The notes: generated from the sequence alone by a model not told the origin. A stretch of 64,000 bases of DNA from Phocaeicola salanitronis DSM 18170 (GCF_000190575.1 NC_015164.1:124001-188000), one strand, 5' to 3'; shown: positions 33,304-42,754, counted from the first letter of the stretch. Numbers and translations are program-made.

Positions 33304-34662
33304 TTATAAGTCCAATGCCTTATAAAATTCTGTAACCGCTTCGATTCCTTTTCGGAAGATGTCGAGGCGGAAGTTCTCGTTGGGCGAATGGATGGCATCG
33401 CTCTCCAGCCCGAAGCCCATCAGGATGGTTTTGATGCCGAGAATCTGCTCGAAATCGCTGATGATGGGGATGCTTCCTCCGCGCCGTACCGCCAACGGCT
33501 GCTTGCCGAATGCTTTGGCGAATCCTTGTTCCGCTGCCACGTAAGCAGGGTGTGTGATGGGGCATACGTAGCCCTCGCCGCCGTGCATCGGGGTTACCTT
33601 GACTTGTACGTATTCGGGAGCGATGCTTTGGATATAGCCGGTGAACAGGCGCGAGATGGTTTCGTGGTTTTGGTGGGGTACGAGGCGGCATGACACCTTG
33701 GCGTATGCTTTGGATGGCAACACCGTTTTCGAACCTTCGCCTGTATACCCTCCCCAAATGCCGCAGACATCGAATGACGGACGGCAACTGTTCCGTTCCA
33801 GCGTGGAATATCCCTTTTCGCCTTTCAGGGCTTTCACCCCGATAGCTGCCTTGTAGGCTTCTTCATCGAAGGGGATGCTGGCTATCATCCGGCGTTCGGC
33901 TTCGGGTACCGGCTCTACATCGTCATAGAAATGCGGGATGGTGATGCGTCCGTCGGCATCGGTCACCTTCGCCAACAGTCCGCACAACACGTTGATGGGG
34001 TTTGCCACCGCTCCGCCGAAATGTCCCGAGTGGAGGTCGCGGTTGGGTCCTGTCACTTCGATTTCCCAATATGCCAGGCCGCGCAGGCCGGTGGTGAGCG
34101 AAGGCAGATCGGCTCCGAGCATGCTGGTGTCTGATACAAGAATCACATCTGCACGCAAGAGTTCGCGATGTTCTTTGAGGAAAGCGTTCAGGCTGGGCGA
34201 ACCGATTTCTTCCTCGCCTTCGAAGATGAATTTCACGTTGTGGCGGAGCAGGCCTTCGCGCACCATGTATTCGAATGCTTTTACCTGAATCATGGATTGC
34301 CCCTTGTCGTCGTCCGCGCCGCGTGCCCAGATGCGTCCGTCGCGGATTTCCGGTTCGAATGGCTGGCTGTTCCAAAGTTCCAGCGGTTCGGCGGGCATCA
34401 CGTCGTAGTGGGCGTAGACCAGTATGGTAGGTGCGTTCGGGTCAATGCGTTTCTCGGCATACACTAACGGATTGCCTTCCGAAGGCATAACCATTGCCTC
34501 ATCGGCTCCGGCTTCCAGCAGCAGCTGGCGCCAGCGTTCGGCGCAGGCGAGCATGTCTTCTTTGTGTTGGGGCAGGGCGCTGATGCTGGGGATGCGGATC
34601 AGGCTGGCCAGTTCGTCGAGGAACCGCGCTTCGTTTTCTTGGATGTATTGCTTGATTTCCAT
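33304..34662 (-). CDS. M20-family dipeptidase
   Basis: 452 residues, cytoplasmic. Metal-site motifs in order: ILVYAHYDVMPAEP (His, Asp), WARGADDDKGQ (bridging Asp), FIFEGEEEIGSPS (catalytic Glu-Glu), VSDTSM, and the C-terminal HSPNENF (His). The lid/dimerisation domain (about 200-370) contains DLHSGHFGGAVANPINVLC. Family members hydrolyse dipeptides or short peptides with two Zn or Co ions. A repeat-bearing gap separates it from aroC upstream. Confidence 0.93.
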   Translation of the reverse strand: MEIKQYIQENEARFLDELASLIRIPSISALPQHKEDMLACAERWRQLLLEAGADEAMVMPSEGNPLVYAEKRIDPNAPTILVYAHYDVMPAEPLELWNSQPFEPEIRDGRIWARGADDDKGQSMIQVKAFEYMVREGLLRHNVKFIFEGEEEIGSPSLNAFLKEHRELLRADVILVSDTSMLGADLPSLTTGLRGLAYWEIEVTGPNRDLHSGHFGGAVANPINVLCGLLAKVTDADGRITIPHFYDDVEPVPEAERRMIASIPFDEEAYKAAIGVKALKGEKGYSTLERNSCRPSFDVCGIWGGYTGEGSKTVLPSKAYAKVSCRLVPHQNHETISRLFTGYIQSIAPEYVQVKVTPMHGGEGYVCPITHPAYVAAEQGFAKAFGKQPLAVRRGGSIPIISDFEQILGIKTILMGFGLESDAIHSPNENFRLDIFRKGIEAVTEFYKALDL

Positions 34663-34681
34663 GTAATTGTGTGTTTTTGTT

Positions 34682-34825
34682 TCACCACAGATTACACAGA
34701 TTTAATTAATAATTAATAGTTAATAAATAATAATTGTATATTCTGTTCTATACGAAAAACTGACATCCGGCGTGACCAAATTATTAATTGTTAATTGTTA
34801 ATTAAATCTGTGTAATCTGTGGTGA
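34682..34825. repeat. ACCACAGATT-family inverted repeat
   Basis: 34682-34707 is the exact reverse complement of 34800-34825 (26 bp, beginning TCACCACAGATTACACAGAT). The interior is AT-rich with repeated TTAATT words. It fills the aroC-M20 gap. Confidence 0.85.
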
Positions 34826-34830
34826 GAGGT

Positions 34831-35907
34831 TTACATTCGGGTGGTTTTGTTCAATAAGTAATAGTCGAGGATGGTCATGGCAGCCATCGCCTCTACAATG
34901 GGGACTGCACGGGGCAATACGCAAGGGTCGTGGCGCCCGCGGGCTTTCAGGATGGTTTCGTTTCCTTCTTTATCTACCGTGGGCTGTTCCATGAGAATGG
35001 TGGCTACGGGTTTGAACGCTACACGGAAGTAGATGTCTTCTCCGTTGCTGATGCCTCCCTGAATGCCTCCCGAGCGGTTGGTGTGCAGGGCAATATGTCC
35101 ATTTTCGTTGTAGAACACATCGTTTTGCTGGCTCCCTCTCAGTTCCATGCTTCCGAATCCTTGCCCGTATTCGAATCCTTTGGCGGCGTTGATGCTTAGC
35201 ATGGCATTCCCCAATGCGGCATGAAGCTTTCCGAAGGCGGGTTCTCCCAGTCCGACAGGGCATCCTTGGATGATGCAGCTTACCGTTCCTCCTACGGTAT
35301 CGCCTTCACCCTTTACCCGGAGGATAAGCTCTTCCATTTGCCGGGCTAATACGGGGTCGGGGCACCGCACCGGATTGTCTTCGATGTGTCGCAAGTCGTA
35401 TTGGGTATAGCTTTTGTCTAACACCAGTGTGCCTACTTGTGACGTGAATGCCGTAATCTGTACGCCTATCTCTTTTAACGCTAGTTTCGCCAAAGCGCCT
35501 CCTACAACGCGGGATATGGTTTCGCGTGCAGAGGAACGCCCTCCGCCCCGATGGTCGCGTATGCCGTATTTCTGCGTATAGGTGAAATCGGCATGTGAGG
35601 GGCGGAATACATCTTTCATGTTGTCGTAGTCGGACGAATGCTGGTTGGTGTTCCATACCACGAACCCGATGGGGCATCCCGTTGACACCCCTTCGTAGAT
35701 GCCCGAAAGGAATTCTACGGTGTCGGCTTCCTTGCGTCCGGTAGTAAGGGCGGACTGGCCCGGGCGCCGGCGTGCAAGCTCGTTCTGCACAAAGTCTTCA
35801 TCGATGCGGATGCCTGCGGGGAATCCGTCTATGATGCCTCCGATTGCCTTCCCATGCGATTCGCCGAAGCTGGTTAATGTGAATATGTTTCCAAAAGTGT
35901 TGCTCAT
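34831..35907 (-). CDS. aroC: Chorismate synthase
   Basis: 358 residues, the usual length. Conserved elements: [20 protein letters not shown] (signature 1), [19 protein letters not shown] (signature 2) and [18 protein letters not shown] near the end. It converts 5-enolpyruvylshikimate-3-phosphate to chorismate using reduced FMN, the last common step to the aromatic amino acids. The other shikimate-pathway gene in the window, aroE, is 3 kb upstream on the same strand but not contiguous. Confidence 0.98.
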   Translation of the reverse strand: MSNTFGNIFTLTSFGESHGKAIGGIIDGFPAGIRIDEDFVQNELARRRPGQSALTTGRKEADTVEFLSGIYEGVSTGCPIGFVVWNTNQHSSDYDNMKDVFRPSHADFTYTQKYGIRDHRGGGRSSARETISRVVGGALAKLALKEIGVQITAFTSQVGTLVLDKSYTQYDLRHIEDNPVRCPDPVLARQMEELILRVKGEGDTVGGTVSCIIQGCPVGLGEPAFGKLHAALGNAMLSINAAKGFEYGQGFGSMELRGSQQNDVFYNENGHIALHTNRSGGIQGGISNGEDIYFRVAFKPVATILMEQPTVDKEGNETILKARGRHDPCVLPRAVPIVEAMAAMTILDYYLLNKTTRM

Positions 35908-35909
35908 TT

Positions 35910-36036
35910 GAGTTTTAAGTTTTTAGGTTTTTGAGTCTTTGAAACGCAGATTTCCGCAGATTCACGCAGATTATTTTATAATTTATTTTCAGTGTTGTCT
36001 GTGTTCTGATATTTAATCTGCGTTAATCTGCGTTTC
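35910..36036. repeat. AAGTTTTTAGG words and a CGCAGATT inverted repeat
   Basis: AAGTTTTTAGGTTTTTGAG-type words (35914-35937) precede GAAACGCAGATTTCCGCAGA (35941 on), whose complement lies at 36014-36036 (TAATCTGCGTTAATCTGCG, then TTTC). The words CGCAGATT are repeated within each arm. Confidence 0.8.
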
Positions 36037-36082
36037 AATTTCCGGTATGGAAATTGTCAATTATCAATTCCTCTGTGGTGAA

Positions 36083-36997
36083 TTAGAATTTGCTTCCTGC
36101 GCCTCCGCCTCCGAAGTCTCCTCCTCCGAAACTTCCTCCGCCGAAGCCTCCGCCTCCATGTCCTCCTCCGCCTCCGAAGAACGGACCGCCTAAGAAGGGC
36201 CAGCCGTTTCCGCCGCGGTGGTGGAAATCGTCATCGTCACGTATACGGCGTTGCTTGCGCACCACATTGCCGCAATTCCCGCATACGTATGTTGTTTCTT
36301 CTATGCGCTCGCCTTCTTGTGAAAAGTTCTGTACGGAAATCTGGCGGAGCTTGTATTTATGGCACTGGGGACAACGTTTGCGCTGCTTGGCGCTGAGCCA
36401 CAGGAACAGGGGCACAAGGATGAAGCAACAGAAGAAAATCGTAAACAGGAGCAGGGTATCGTCTTCGCTTTCTCCGGAAGGCTGGGCGGGGGAGCCGGTT
36501 TCTTCTAATCGGGCGCACAGGGCTTGGATGCCTGCCAACATGCCTGCATCCCATTCGTCTTTACCGAAATGCGGGTTCATGTAGCGCACTTGTATCCGTT
36601 TGCATACGGCATCGGGGAGGTCGCCTTCCAGTCCGTATCCCGTAGCGAACTGGATGCACCTTTCGCTTGTGGAGAGCAGGATGACCAACCCTTTGTCGGT
36701 TTTTTTCCTGCCTACTCCGTTTTCCCTTCCCAACCGGTAGGCGAAATCAAAACAGTCTCCGCCTTCTATTTGCCCTACCGCTACTACCAAAGTCTGTATT
36801 CCCGTTTTGCGTTCGAGGGCATACAGTGCCGTATCAATGGCATATACCGTGGTTTCGCTCAAGATGCCGTCGGGGTTGCTTACGTAGCGCCGGGCATCCT
36901 GCAGGTGTACCATGGGAATGTCTTCTACCTTGTATACCTTGGCCTGTGTCCAAAGTACAAAGGCGGATAGCAAGAAGAGTAACAACTGTTTTTTCAT
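36083..36997 (-). CDS. TPM-domain (YgcG-like) membrane protein with Gly-rich tail
   Basis: 304 residues. A signal peptide (1-19) is followed by a TPM/DUF477 domain (about 25-165: YVSNPDGILSETTVYAIDTALYALERKTG and TDKGLVILLSTSERCIQFATGYGLEG). One membrane helix lies at about 183-203 (LLFTIFFCCFILVPLFLWL). A four-Cys zinc-ribbon-like module follows (CPQCHKYKLRQ...CGNCG), then a tail of about 40 residues that is mostly Gly with some His, Phe and Ser. Family members are linked to membrane homeostasis; the function is not firmly known. The lemA-family gene is 9 bp upstream, the standard YgcG-LemA pairing. Confidence 0.9.
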   Translation of the reverse strand: MKKQLLLFLLSAFVLWTQAKVYKVEDIPMVHLQDARRYVSNPDGILSETTVYAIDTALYALERKTGIQTLVVAVGQIEGGDCFDFAYRLGRENGVGRKKTDKGLVILLSTSERCIQFATGYGLEGDLPDAVCKRIQVRYMNPHFGKDEWDAGMLAGIQALCARLEETGSPAQPSGESEDDTLLLFTIFFCCFILVPLFLWLSAKQRKRCPQCHKYKLRQISVQNFSQEGERIEETTYVCGNCGNVVRKQRRIRDDDDFHHRGGNGWPFLGGPFFGGGGGHGGGGFGGGSFGGGDFGGGGAGSKF

Positions 36998-37006
36998 AGG
37001 CGAGGG

Positions 37007-37588
37007 TTAGAACTTGACTTCAGGGGCTTGATCGGCTCCTTCTTCCGCTTCAAAGTACGGGCGTTTCTCGAATCCGAAGATACCTGCGAAGATGTTTTTC
37101 GGGAAACGGCGGATGGCGGTGTTGTATTCGCGTGCCGTTTCGTTGAACTTGCGCCGCTCTACGCTGATGCGGTTTTCCGTGCCTTCCAGTTGTGCCTGAA
37201 GTTCCTTGAAGTTTTCGTTGGCTTTCAGGTCGGGATAGTTTTCGGTCACGGCAAGCAAGCGTCCCAAAGCGCTTCCTATCTCGCCTTGCGCCCGTTGGTA
37301 AGCCGCCAGTTTTTCAGGCGTAAGGTCATCGATATCGATTGACATTTGTGTCGCTTTCGCACGGGCCGATACTACGGCATCGAATGTTTCTTTCTCGTGT
37401 GCCGCATATCCCTTGACGGTATTTACAAGGTTCGGAATCAGGTCAGAGCGCCGTTGGTACTGGTTTTCCACATTGCTCCAGGCGGTTCCCACTTTTTCTT
37501 CTTGTGTCACCATCGAGTTATACGAAGAAACACCGTATCCTATCAGTACGACAAGTACTACAATCACGATAATCCAAGTTTTTTTCAT
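37007..37588 (-). CDS. lemA: LemA-family membrane protein
   Basis: 193 residues. One N-terminal transmembrane helix (TWIIVIVVLVVLIGYGVSSYN) is followed by the LemA coiled-helical body: EKVGTAWSNVENQYQRRSDLIPNLV, then AHEKETFDAVVSARA and FGFEKRPYFEAEEGA near the end. LemA proteins pair with TPM proteins, as here, in what may be a membrane-stress or assembly complex. First gene of the two-gene operon. Confidence 0.95.
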   Translation of the reverse strand: MKKTWIIVIVVLVVLIGYGVSSYNSMVTQEEKVGTAWSNVENQYQRRSDLIPNLVNTVKGYAAHEKETFDAVVSARAKATQMSIDIDDLTPEKLAAYQRAQGEIGSALGRLLAVTENYPDLKANENFKELQAQLEGTENRISVERRKFNETAREYNTAIRRFPKNIFAGIFGFEKRPYFEAEEGADQAPEVKF

Positions 37589-37656
37589 ACAATTATTGTT
37601 TTATTGGTTTTACTTTTCTGTTTTTGTCTGCTCACAAAGATACGTCTTTTCTTTTA

Positions 37657-37830
37657 GAGCCTGTTTAAATTTTCCAATAAAGTAATATTCTATCAGGTTC
37701 TTTTGCGTTTGTTCCCGGTCTGTTTTCCCGATTTTATTCGTCAGATAGCCCGCTATCTTCCTCATAAAGTCAGAAAAACATCCTCGAAAACAATTCGCAA
37801 AATTAACCTGAGCAAAATTTAAACAGGCTC
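37657..37830. mobile_element. 174-bp MITE-like element with 17-bp terminal inverted repeats
   Basis: The ends GAGCCTGTTTAAATTTT (37657-37673) and its exact complement (37814-37830) are flanked by a TTA direct repeat (37654-37656 and 37831-37833). The interior has no transposase but is open in one minus-strand frame over its whole length (including an Ile-Ala-Gly-Tyr-Leu stretch). The 3-bp TNA-type duplication is what IS1031-group IS5-family elements make, so it is probably a non-autonomous relative. Confidence 0.75.
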
Positions 37831-38808
37831 TTAATTTCCAATTTCCGTTTCATTGGAAAGGCAGGGCATAACAAACGCTTTTACTTTTTCGGTGTACGCT
37901 TCGGGATAGTTACGGTACGAATGTGCATGGTCTGTCTCCGGAACTATCCATAGCGCCTTAGGTTGAGGTTTGGCTTCGTAAAGCTGGTATACCATCCGTG
38001 TGGGCACAAAGTCGTCTTTCTCTCCATGAATGAAAAGCATGGGTTTGTGGCATTTCTTTATCTGGTTCAGTGCGGATGCCTCGTGGAAGTTCCATCCGTT
38101 TTGAAGTTGGCATATCCATTCCGTCACGTATAGTAAGGGAAAGGCGGGCAGGTGGAACAGGTTTTTCAGTTCCTTTTCGAACTGGTCCCATACGCTGGTG
38201 TATCCGCAATCCTCTACGAAGCACCGTACATAGTCGGGGAGCGTTTCGCCGGAGAGCATCATCGTAGTGGCTGCTCCCATGGAAATGCCATGTACTACGG
38301 TGCGGATGGAGTCGCCGAAGATGTGCGGGGCGGCATCTATCCATTGCATCACGTCTTTCCGGTCGAGCCATCCCATTTGGATGGCGTTGCCTTCGGTCAA
38401 TCCCGCATAACGCAAGTCGGGCAGGAGGATGTTGTAGCCTAAAGAACGGTTGTAAAGGTATCCGATGTGGAACATGCGGATGGCATTGTCTGTATAACCA
38501 TGTACGATGACGGCAGTATGTGCCGTAGGTTGCGGTGCCCGTACATAAAAAGCGTGCATACGGATGCCGTCGGGAGCGGTGATAAAGGTGTCGCGCAGGG
38601 CTTGGCATCGGGTCAGGCTGTCTATCCAAGGCACGATGTGCGGGTATGTCTGGCGCATATATGCCATCGAGCCTTCCATGTCTTTCCCGCGGTTTACGGG
38701 GCGGAGGGAGAAGTCGAGCATATACAGCCCTGCTCCGATGGACAGTCCGATAAGGAGGAGCAAGGTGGCTCCACCTATGACGAGGGCTTTTTTCTTTTTC
38801 TTATCCAT
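37831..38808 (-). CDS. Membrane-anchored alpha/beta hydrolase
   Basis: 325 residues from ATG 38808. An in-frame start 51 bp upstream would lie inside a dispersed repeat and lacks support. A cytoplasmic Lys cluster (MDKKKKKALV) is followed by one membrane helix (about 10-30). The hydrolase core has the oxyanion stretch VIVHGYTDNAIRMF, the nucleophile elbow GISMGAA (Ser), Asp in HGEKDDFVP and His in ETDHAHSY, a complete triad of the serine-aminopeptidase/dienelactone-hydrolase-like group. The substrate is unknown. Its TAA stop is the TTA flank of the MITE-like element, which therefore inserted exactly at the gene end. Confidence 0.88.
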   Translation of the reverse strand: MDKKKKKALVIGGATLLLLIGLSIGAGLYMLDFSLRPVNRGKDMEGSMAYMRQTYPHIVPWIDSLTRCQALRDTFITAPDGIRMHAFYVRAPQPTAHTAVIVHGYTDNAIRMFHIGYLYNRSLGYNILLPDLRYAGLTEGNAIQMGWLDRKDVMQWIDAAPHIFGDSIRTVVHGISMGAATTMMLSGETLPDYVRCFVEDCGYTSVWDQFEKELKNLFHLPAFPLLYVTEWICQLQNGWNFHEASALNQIKKCHKPMLFIHGEKDDFVPTRMVYQLYEAKPQPKALWIVPETDHAHSYRNYPEAYTEKVKAFVMPCLSNETEIGN

Positions 38809-38828
38809 TCCGTGTGATTTTTTATTGC

Positions 38829-38929
38829 ACACAGAGACACGGTAATTATCAATTGTCAATTAAAAAAACTCTGTGCCTTTGTGTCTCTGTGTTCCATTCC
38901 ATTTTCGCAAACCCATTCTGTTTTGTACT
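38829..38929. repeat. CACAGAG-family repeat, diverged copy
   Basis: A short left arm (CACACAGAGACACGG) and a full right arm (ACTCTGTGCCTTTGTGTCTC, then TGTGTTCC) are followed by a tail, TTCCATTCCATTTTCGCAAA, that matches the tail of the 216-bp repeat at 60594-60631. Confidence 0.8.
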
Positions 38930-38932
38930 CAC

Positions 38933-39676
38933 TTATTGGTTCCATATTTCCCATGACCCGAAGGCTTGGAGCAAGAGCATTTCGAGTCCGTTTTTTACAG
39001 CGGCTCCCCGGTCACTTCCTTTTTTCATGAAGAGTGTCGTGTCGGGATTATAAAGCAAGTCGTAGAGTAAATGTTTGGAAGTAAGGCATTCGTAAGGAAT
39101 ATTCGGGCACTGGTCTGCTTGCGGGTACATTCCCACAGGGGTACAATTGACGATGACCTTGTATTCGTCCATGATTTCGGGAGTAAGCTCATCGTAAGTA
39201 ATCGTTTGTTCGTTGTGCTGGTTTCTGGATACGAAAAGCGTTTCCAGCCCTAATTCTTTCAATCCATAGTTGATAGCCTTCGAAGATCCTCCGGTCCCCA
39301 GGATGAGCGCTTTCTTGTGGTATGATTCCAGCAACGACTCTATCGAACGGGTAAAGCCGATAACGTCCGAATTATATCCTGCCAGTTTTAGCTTCCCCTT
39401 AACCTGTTCGAATTTAATGACATTGACCGCACCGATTTTGGCGGCTACCGGGTCTACCCGGTCTAAGAAGGAGATAACTTTCTCTTTGTAAGGAATAGTG
39501 ACATTTAATCCGCATAAATCGGGATTCATTGTCACGACTTTGGGAAAGTCTTCGATGGTTGGTATCTCGAAATTGATGTATTGCGCGTCAATGTTTTCCG
39601 ATGCGAATTTCTCATTAAAAAAGTTCTTGGAAAAAGAATGTCCGAGCGGATAACCTATCAAACCAAATTTTTTCAT
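38933..39676 (-). CDS. aroE: Shikimate dehydrogenase
   Basis: 247 residues. The start KKFGLIGYPLGHSFSKNFFN binds shikimate (Ser pair), NVTIPYKEKV carries the catalytic Lys, and ILGTGGSSKAINYGLKELG is the NADP loop. The C-terminal substrate helix ends GSWEIWNQ. It reduces 3-dehydroshikimate to shikimate with NADPH. The length is slightly shorter than E. coli AroE, as is normal in Bacteroidota. Confidence 0.97.
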   Translation of the reverse strand: MKKFGLIGYPLGHSFSKNFFNEKFASENIDAQYINFEIPTIEDFPKVVTMNPDLCGLNVTIPYKEKVISFLDRVDPVAAKIGAVNVIKFEQVKGKLKLAGYNSDVIGFTRSIESLLESYHKKALILGTGGSSKAINYGLKELGLETLFVSRNQHNEQTITYDELTPEIMDEYKVIVNCTPVGMYPQADQCPNIPYECLTSKHLLYDLLYNPDTTLFMKKGSDRGAAVKNGLEMLLLQAFGSWEIWNQ

Positions 39677-39682
39677 GAATAT

Positions 39683-39775
39683 AAGTTTTTTAAGTTCTTG
39701 AGCTTTTGAGTTCTTAAGTTCTTGAGTTTATTAATTCCTGTTATGCATGAAGAACTTAAAAACTTAAAAACTAAA
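39683..39775. repeat. AAGTTCTTGAG word-repeat hairpin
   Basis: AAGTTCTTGAG words run from 39692 to 39727, and the complementary AAGAACTTAAAAACTTAAAA lies at 39750-39772. Single words of the same type occur at 25928-25962, 28026-28060 and 35914-35937. Confidence 0.75.
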
Positions 39776-39779
39776 CGGG

Positions 39780-40520
39780 TTATTTAGTTGCAAAGTATAG
39801 CGTGCAGATGCCCATGGTCAGCCTTTTGAATGCCACTTCCCGAAAGCCCGCCTTGCGGAGGATGCCTTGCATCACTTCTCCCTGAGGGAAAGCCTTGATG
39901 GAATTGGGCAGATAGGTATAGGCACTACGGTCTTTAGAGAATAGTTTTCCTAAATTCGGAATAACCACTTTCGAGTAGAGGGCATAAAGTTGCTTCATCG
40001 GGAACCATTCGGGTTCGGATAGCTCCAATATCACAAGATGTCCGCCCGGAATCAACACCCGATGCATTTCTTGCAGCCCTTTGTCCAGATTCTCGAAATT
40101 ACGCACTCCGAAAGCCACGGTGATGGCATCGAAACGGGCATCGGGAAAGGTAAGGGCGGTGCAGTCTTCTTTGGCGAAAGAGATATGTGCTTCCAGGTTT
40201 GCCTGTTTCACTTTCTCTCTTCCCACGTTCATCATCCCTTCCGATATATCTGTTCCTATCAGTTCTTCGGGCTGGAGCATGTGGTATGCCTGTATGGCAA
40301 AGTCGCCCGTGCCTGTAGCTACATCCATGATGTGTTGAGGGCGGTAAGGCTTGAGCAGGCGGATTGCTTTACGCCTCCAGCTTTTATCAATGTCCAATGA
40401 GAGCAGGTGGTTCAGTTTGTCGTAGGCAGGGGCGATGTTGTCGAACATCTTCTCTACCTGCGCCGCCTTCCCTTCGCTTTCATTATAAGGTTTGATTTTC
40501 TCTTGGGGGTAATGAGTCAT
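39780..40520 (-). CDS. ubiE: Demethylmenaquinone methyltransferase (UbiE/MenG)
   Basis: 246 residues from the ATG at 40520 ([15 protein letters not shown]); a start 33 bp further upstream falls in repeat sequence. SAM-binding motifs: [31 protein letters not shown] and [27 protein letters not shown] (reading from about 140; the text has TVAFGVRN). It methylates demethylmenaquinone to menaquinone, the anaerobic respiratory quinone. [15 protein letters not shown] and the C-terminal substrate-pocket residues are present. It lies 103 bp upstream of aroE on the same strand, with a repeat hairpin between. Confidence 0.96.
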   Translation of the reverse strand: MTHYPQEKIKPYNESEGKAAQVEKMFDNIAPAYDKLNHLLSLDIDKSWRRKAIRLLKPYRPQHIMDVATGTGDFAIQAYHMLQPEELIGTDISEGMMNVGREKVKQANLEAHISFAKEDCTALTFPDARFDAITVAFGVRNFENLDKGLQEMHRVLIPGGHLVILELSEPEWFPMKQLYALYSKVVIPNLGKLFSKDRSAYTYLPNSIKAFPQGEVMQGILRKAGFREVAFKRLTMGICTLYFATK

Positions 40521-40527
40521 GTTTTTT

Positions 40528-40676
40528 AATGTGCTAATTGTTATAATGAACAATGTGCTAATGTGTCAATGAGTTTTTAATGTGCTAATGAACAATGTGC
40601 TGATAGAAAAAATATTCCCACATTAGCACATTCTCGCATTAGCACATTGTCACATTCTCACATTCTCACATTGTTA
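40528..40676. repeat. ATGTGCTAATG word-repeat hairpin
   Basis: Left words AATGTGCTAATTG, CAATGTGCTAATG, AATGTGCTAATGAACAATGT (40528-40601) face right words CATTAGCACATTCTCGCATT, AGCACATTGTCACATTCTCA (40620-40672). The gap between ubiE and purC is wholly made of these words. Confidence 0.85.
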
Positions 40677-41624
40677 TCATTCCATCAGATAGTCCATCAC
40701 ATTCTTTTCGATACGTTCGGCAAGGTGGTCAGTATCGGCTTTTACAAACGGTTCGCCTGTGATGTGTTCGAACAGCTCGATGTAACGGTCGCTGATAGAG
40801 TTTACGATTTCGGGAGTCATTTCGGGCACCTGTTGCCCTTCTTTTCCTTGGAAGCCGTTTGCCATCAGCCATTCGCGTACAAACTCTTTCGATAATTGCT
40901 TTTGGGGCAATTCTTTCTCGAAACGTTCCTGATAGCCTTCCGAGTAGAAATAGCGGCTGGAGTCGGGCGTATGGATTTCGTCCATCAGGTAAATCTGTCC
41001 GTTGTGCTTTCCGAACTCGTATTTCGTGTCTACCAGAATCAGTCCTCTTTCGGCTGCGATTTGTGTGCCGCGTTCGAAAAGGGCGAGGGTATAACGTTCC
41101 AGAATTTCATATTCTTCGGGAGTGGCAAGTCCGCGGGCAAGGATTTCCTCTTTCGAGATGTCCTCGTCGTGCATGCCCATTTCGGCCTTGGTGGTAGGAG
41201 TGATAATCGGGTGGGGGAACTTCTCGTTCTCACGCATGTTGTCGGGAAGGCGTACGCCGCAAATCTCGCGTACTCCGCTCTTATAGGCACGCCATGCGCT
41301 TCCGCACAAGTATCCGCGTACAATCATTTCGACGGGGAATCCCTGGCACAATACGCCTACGGTCACCATCGGGTCGGGAGTGGCAAGTTTCCAGTTGGGG
41401 CAAATGTCGGCGGTAGCATCCAAGAATTTGGCTGCTATCTGGTTCAGCATCTGTCCTTTATAGGGGATGCCTTCGGGCAAAACCACATCAAAAGCCGAGA
41501 TGCGGTCGGTAGCTACCATAATCAGTTTTTCATCGTTGATGTTATACACATCACGTACTTTGCCATGATAAACACTTTTCAGTCCCGGAAAGTGAAAATC
41601 GGTTTTTGTTAAAGCTTTACTCAT
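40677..41624 (-). CDS. purC: Phosphoribosylaminoimidazole-succinocarboxamide synthase
   Basis: 315 residues, the long form of SAICAR synthase. Motifs: [27 protein letters not shown] (ATP/substrate site), [16 protein letters not shown], and [15 protein letters not shown] stretch ([15 protein letters not shown]), then [13 protein letters not shown]. It joins aspartate to CAIR in purine synthesis using ATP. Transcribed alone or with phoH 90 bp upstream. Confidence 0.97.
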   Translation of the reverse strand: MSKALTKTDFHFPGLKSVYHGKVRDVYNINDEKLIMVATDRISAFDVVLPEGIPYKGQMLNQIAAKFLDATADICPNWKLATPDPMVTVGVLCQGFPVEMIVRGYLCGSAWRAYKSGVREICGVRLPDNMRENEKFPHPIITPTTKAEMGMHDEDISKEEILARGLATPEEYEILERYTLALFERGTQIAAERGLILVDTKYEFGKHNGQIYLMDEIHTPDSSRYFYSEGYQERFEKELPQKQLSKEFVREWLMANGFQGKEGQQVPEMTPEIVNSISDRYIELFEHITGEPFVKADTDHLAERIEKNVMDYLME

Positions 41625-41714
41625 ATTGCTATATATATTATAGGTGTATTTTTTTTAGTTGACAAGCTTCGGTTGACAAGTTGGCGAGGTTCTGAATGCC
41701 GTTGGTAAAACAAA

Positions 41715-42695
41715 TCAGGACCTTGTTCCCTTGTCAGCTTGTTGCTTTGTTGCCTTTATCTCTTCTTCGAACTTTTCGTATGCCTCCACAATGCGGGTCA
41801 CCAGCTTGTGGCGCACGATGTCTTTCTTGTTCAGCTCGATGAAGCTGATGCCTTTTATTCCTTTCAGAATCTTCAGGGCTTGTATCAAGCCTGAAGTCTG
41901 GTGCGAGGGAAGGTCTATTTGCGTCATGTCGCCCGTTACAATCATCTTTGTGTTCAAGCCCATGCGGGTAAGGAACATCTTGATTTGTTGGGTTGTGGTG
42001 TTTTGCGCCTCATCGAGAATCACCACGGCATCGTTCAACGTCCGTCCGCGCATGAAAGCGAGCGGAGCAATCTGAATGATGTTCAAGTCCATGTATTCCT
42101 TTAGTTTGGCTGCCGGAATCATGTCTTGCAGGGCATCGTAAAGCGGTTGCAGGTACGGGTCGATTTTGTCTTTCATGTCTCCGGGAAGGAAACCCAGCTT
42201 CTCGCCGGCTTCTACCGCCGGTCGGCTTAAGATGATTTTCTTGATTTCCTTGTTCTTCAACGCCCGCACGGCAAGGGCTATCGCCGTATAGGTCTTTCCC
42301 GAACCGGCAGGCCCGATGGCGAAAGTCAGGTCGTTCTTCTCGAATTCCTTGACCAGCTTCAACTGGTTCTCGCTTCGGGGCGTAATCGGTTTTCCCGTCA
42401 CGCTGTATACGATGGCATCGCCCGTCTTTTCTACCGCAGGCTTGTTCCCTTTGATAATGTCCAGAATCGCTTCCTCGTTCAATGAATTGTATTGTGCGCA
42501 ATGTTTCTCCAAGTCCAGAACGGTTTCTTCGAAAGCGCACATTTCTTCTTCATCTCCCATAACTTTGATGACATTTCCGCGCGCCACGATGCGCAGCTTG
42601 GGGAATAATGCCTTAATCATCTGCATGTTGGCGTTATTGGCGCCATAGAAGATTACCGGGTCGGTATCCTCCAGTACGATATGCTTTTCTATCAT
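41715..42695 (-). CDS. PhoH-family ATPase
   Basis: 326 residues, cytoplasmic. An N-terminal KH-like region (about 20-70) is followed by the PhoH ATPase: Walker A GPAGSGKTYTAIALAV, Walker B VVILDEAQNTT, and GDMTQIDLP. PhoH proteins are RNA-associated ATPases connected to ribosome or RNA metabolism in other bacteria; the activity in this organism is not known. A good minus-strand promoter lies at 42725-42754. Confidence 0.95.
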   Translation of the reverse strand: MIEKHIVLEDTDPVIFYGANNANMQMIKALFPKLRIVARGNVIKVMGDEEEMCAFEETVLDLEKHCAQYNSLNEEAILDIIKGNKPAVEKTGDAIVYSVTGKPITPRSENQLKLVKEFEKNDLTFAIGPAGSGKTYTAIALAVRALKNKEIKKIILSRPAVEAGEKLGFLPGDMKDKIDPYLQPLYDALQDMIPAAKLKEYMDLNIIQIAPLAFMRGRTLNDAVVILDEAQNTTTQQIKMFLTRMGLNTKMIVTGDMTQIDLPSHQTSGLIQALKILKGIKGISFIELNKKDIVRHKLVTRIVEAYEKFEEEIKATKQQADKGTRS

Positions 42696-42724
42696 TCAGT
42701 CTTTGCTCGTAATTAAATTTTCTG

Positions 42725-42754
42725 CAAATTTAATCATTCCTTTGAATCTACAAA
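42725..42754 (-). promoter_or_regulatory. Promoter of the phoH gene
   Basis: On the minus strand TTTG (42751-42754) and TAAATTTG (42725-42732) are 18 bp apart, 30 bp upstream of the ATG. Confidence 0.6.

Noticed and set aside
37657..37830. A real gene in the open minus-strand frame of the MITE-like element
   Set aside because: The frame is open but short, lacks a start context and a domain, and lies in a transposon-like repeat. It was kept only as a curiosity in the element's description.
38809..38859. N-terminal extension of the alpha/beta hydrolase
   Set aside because: The extra 17 codons lie in a dispersed repeat and precede the Lys cluster and membrane helix. The ATG at 38808 is the better start.
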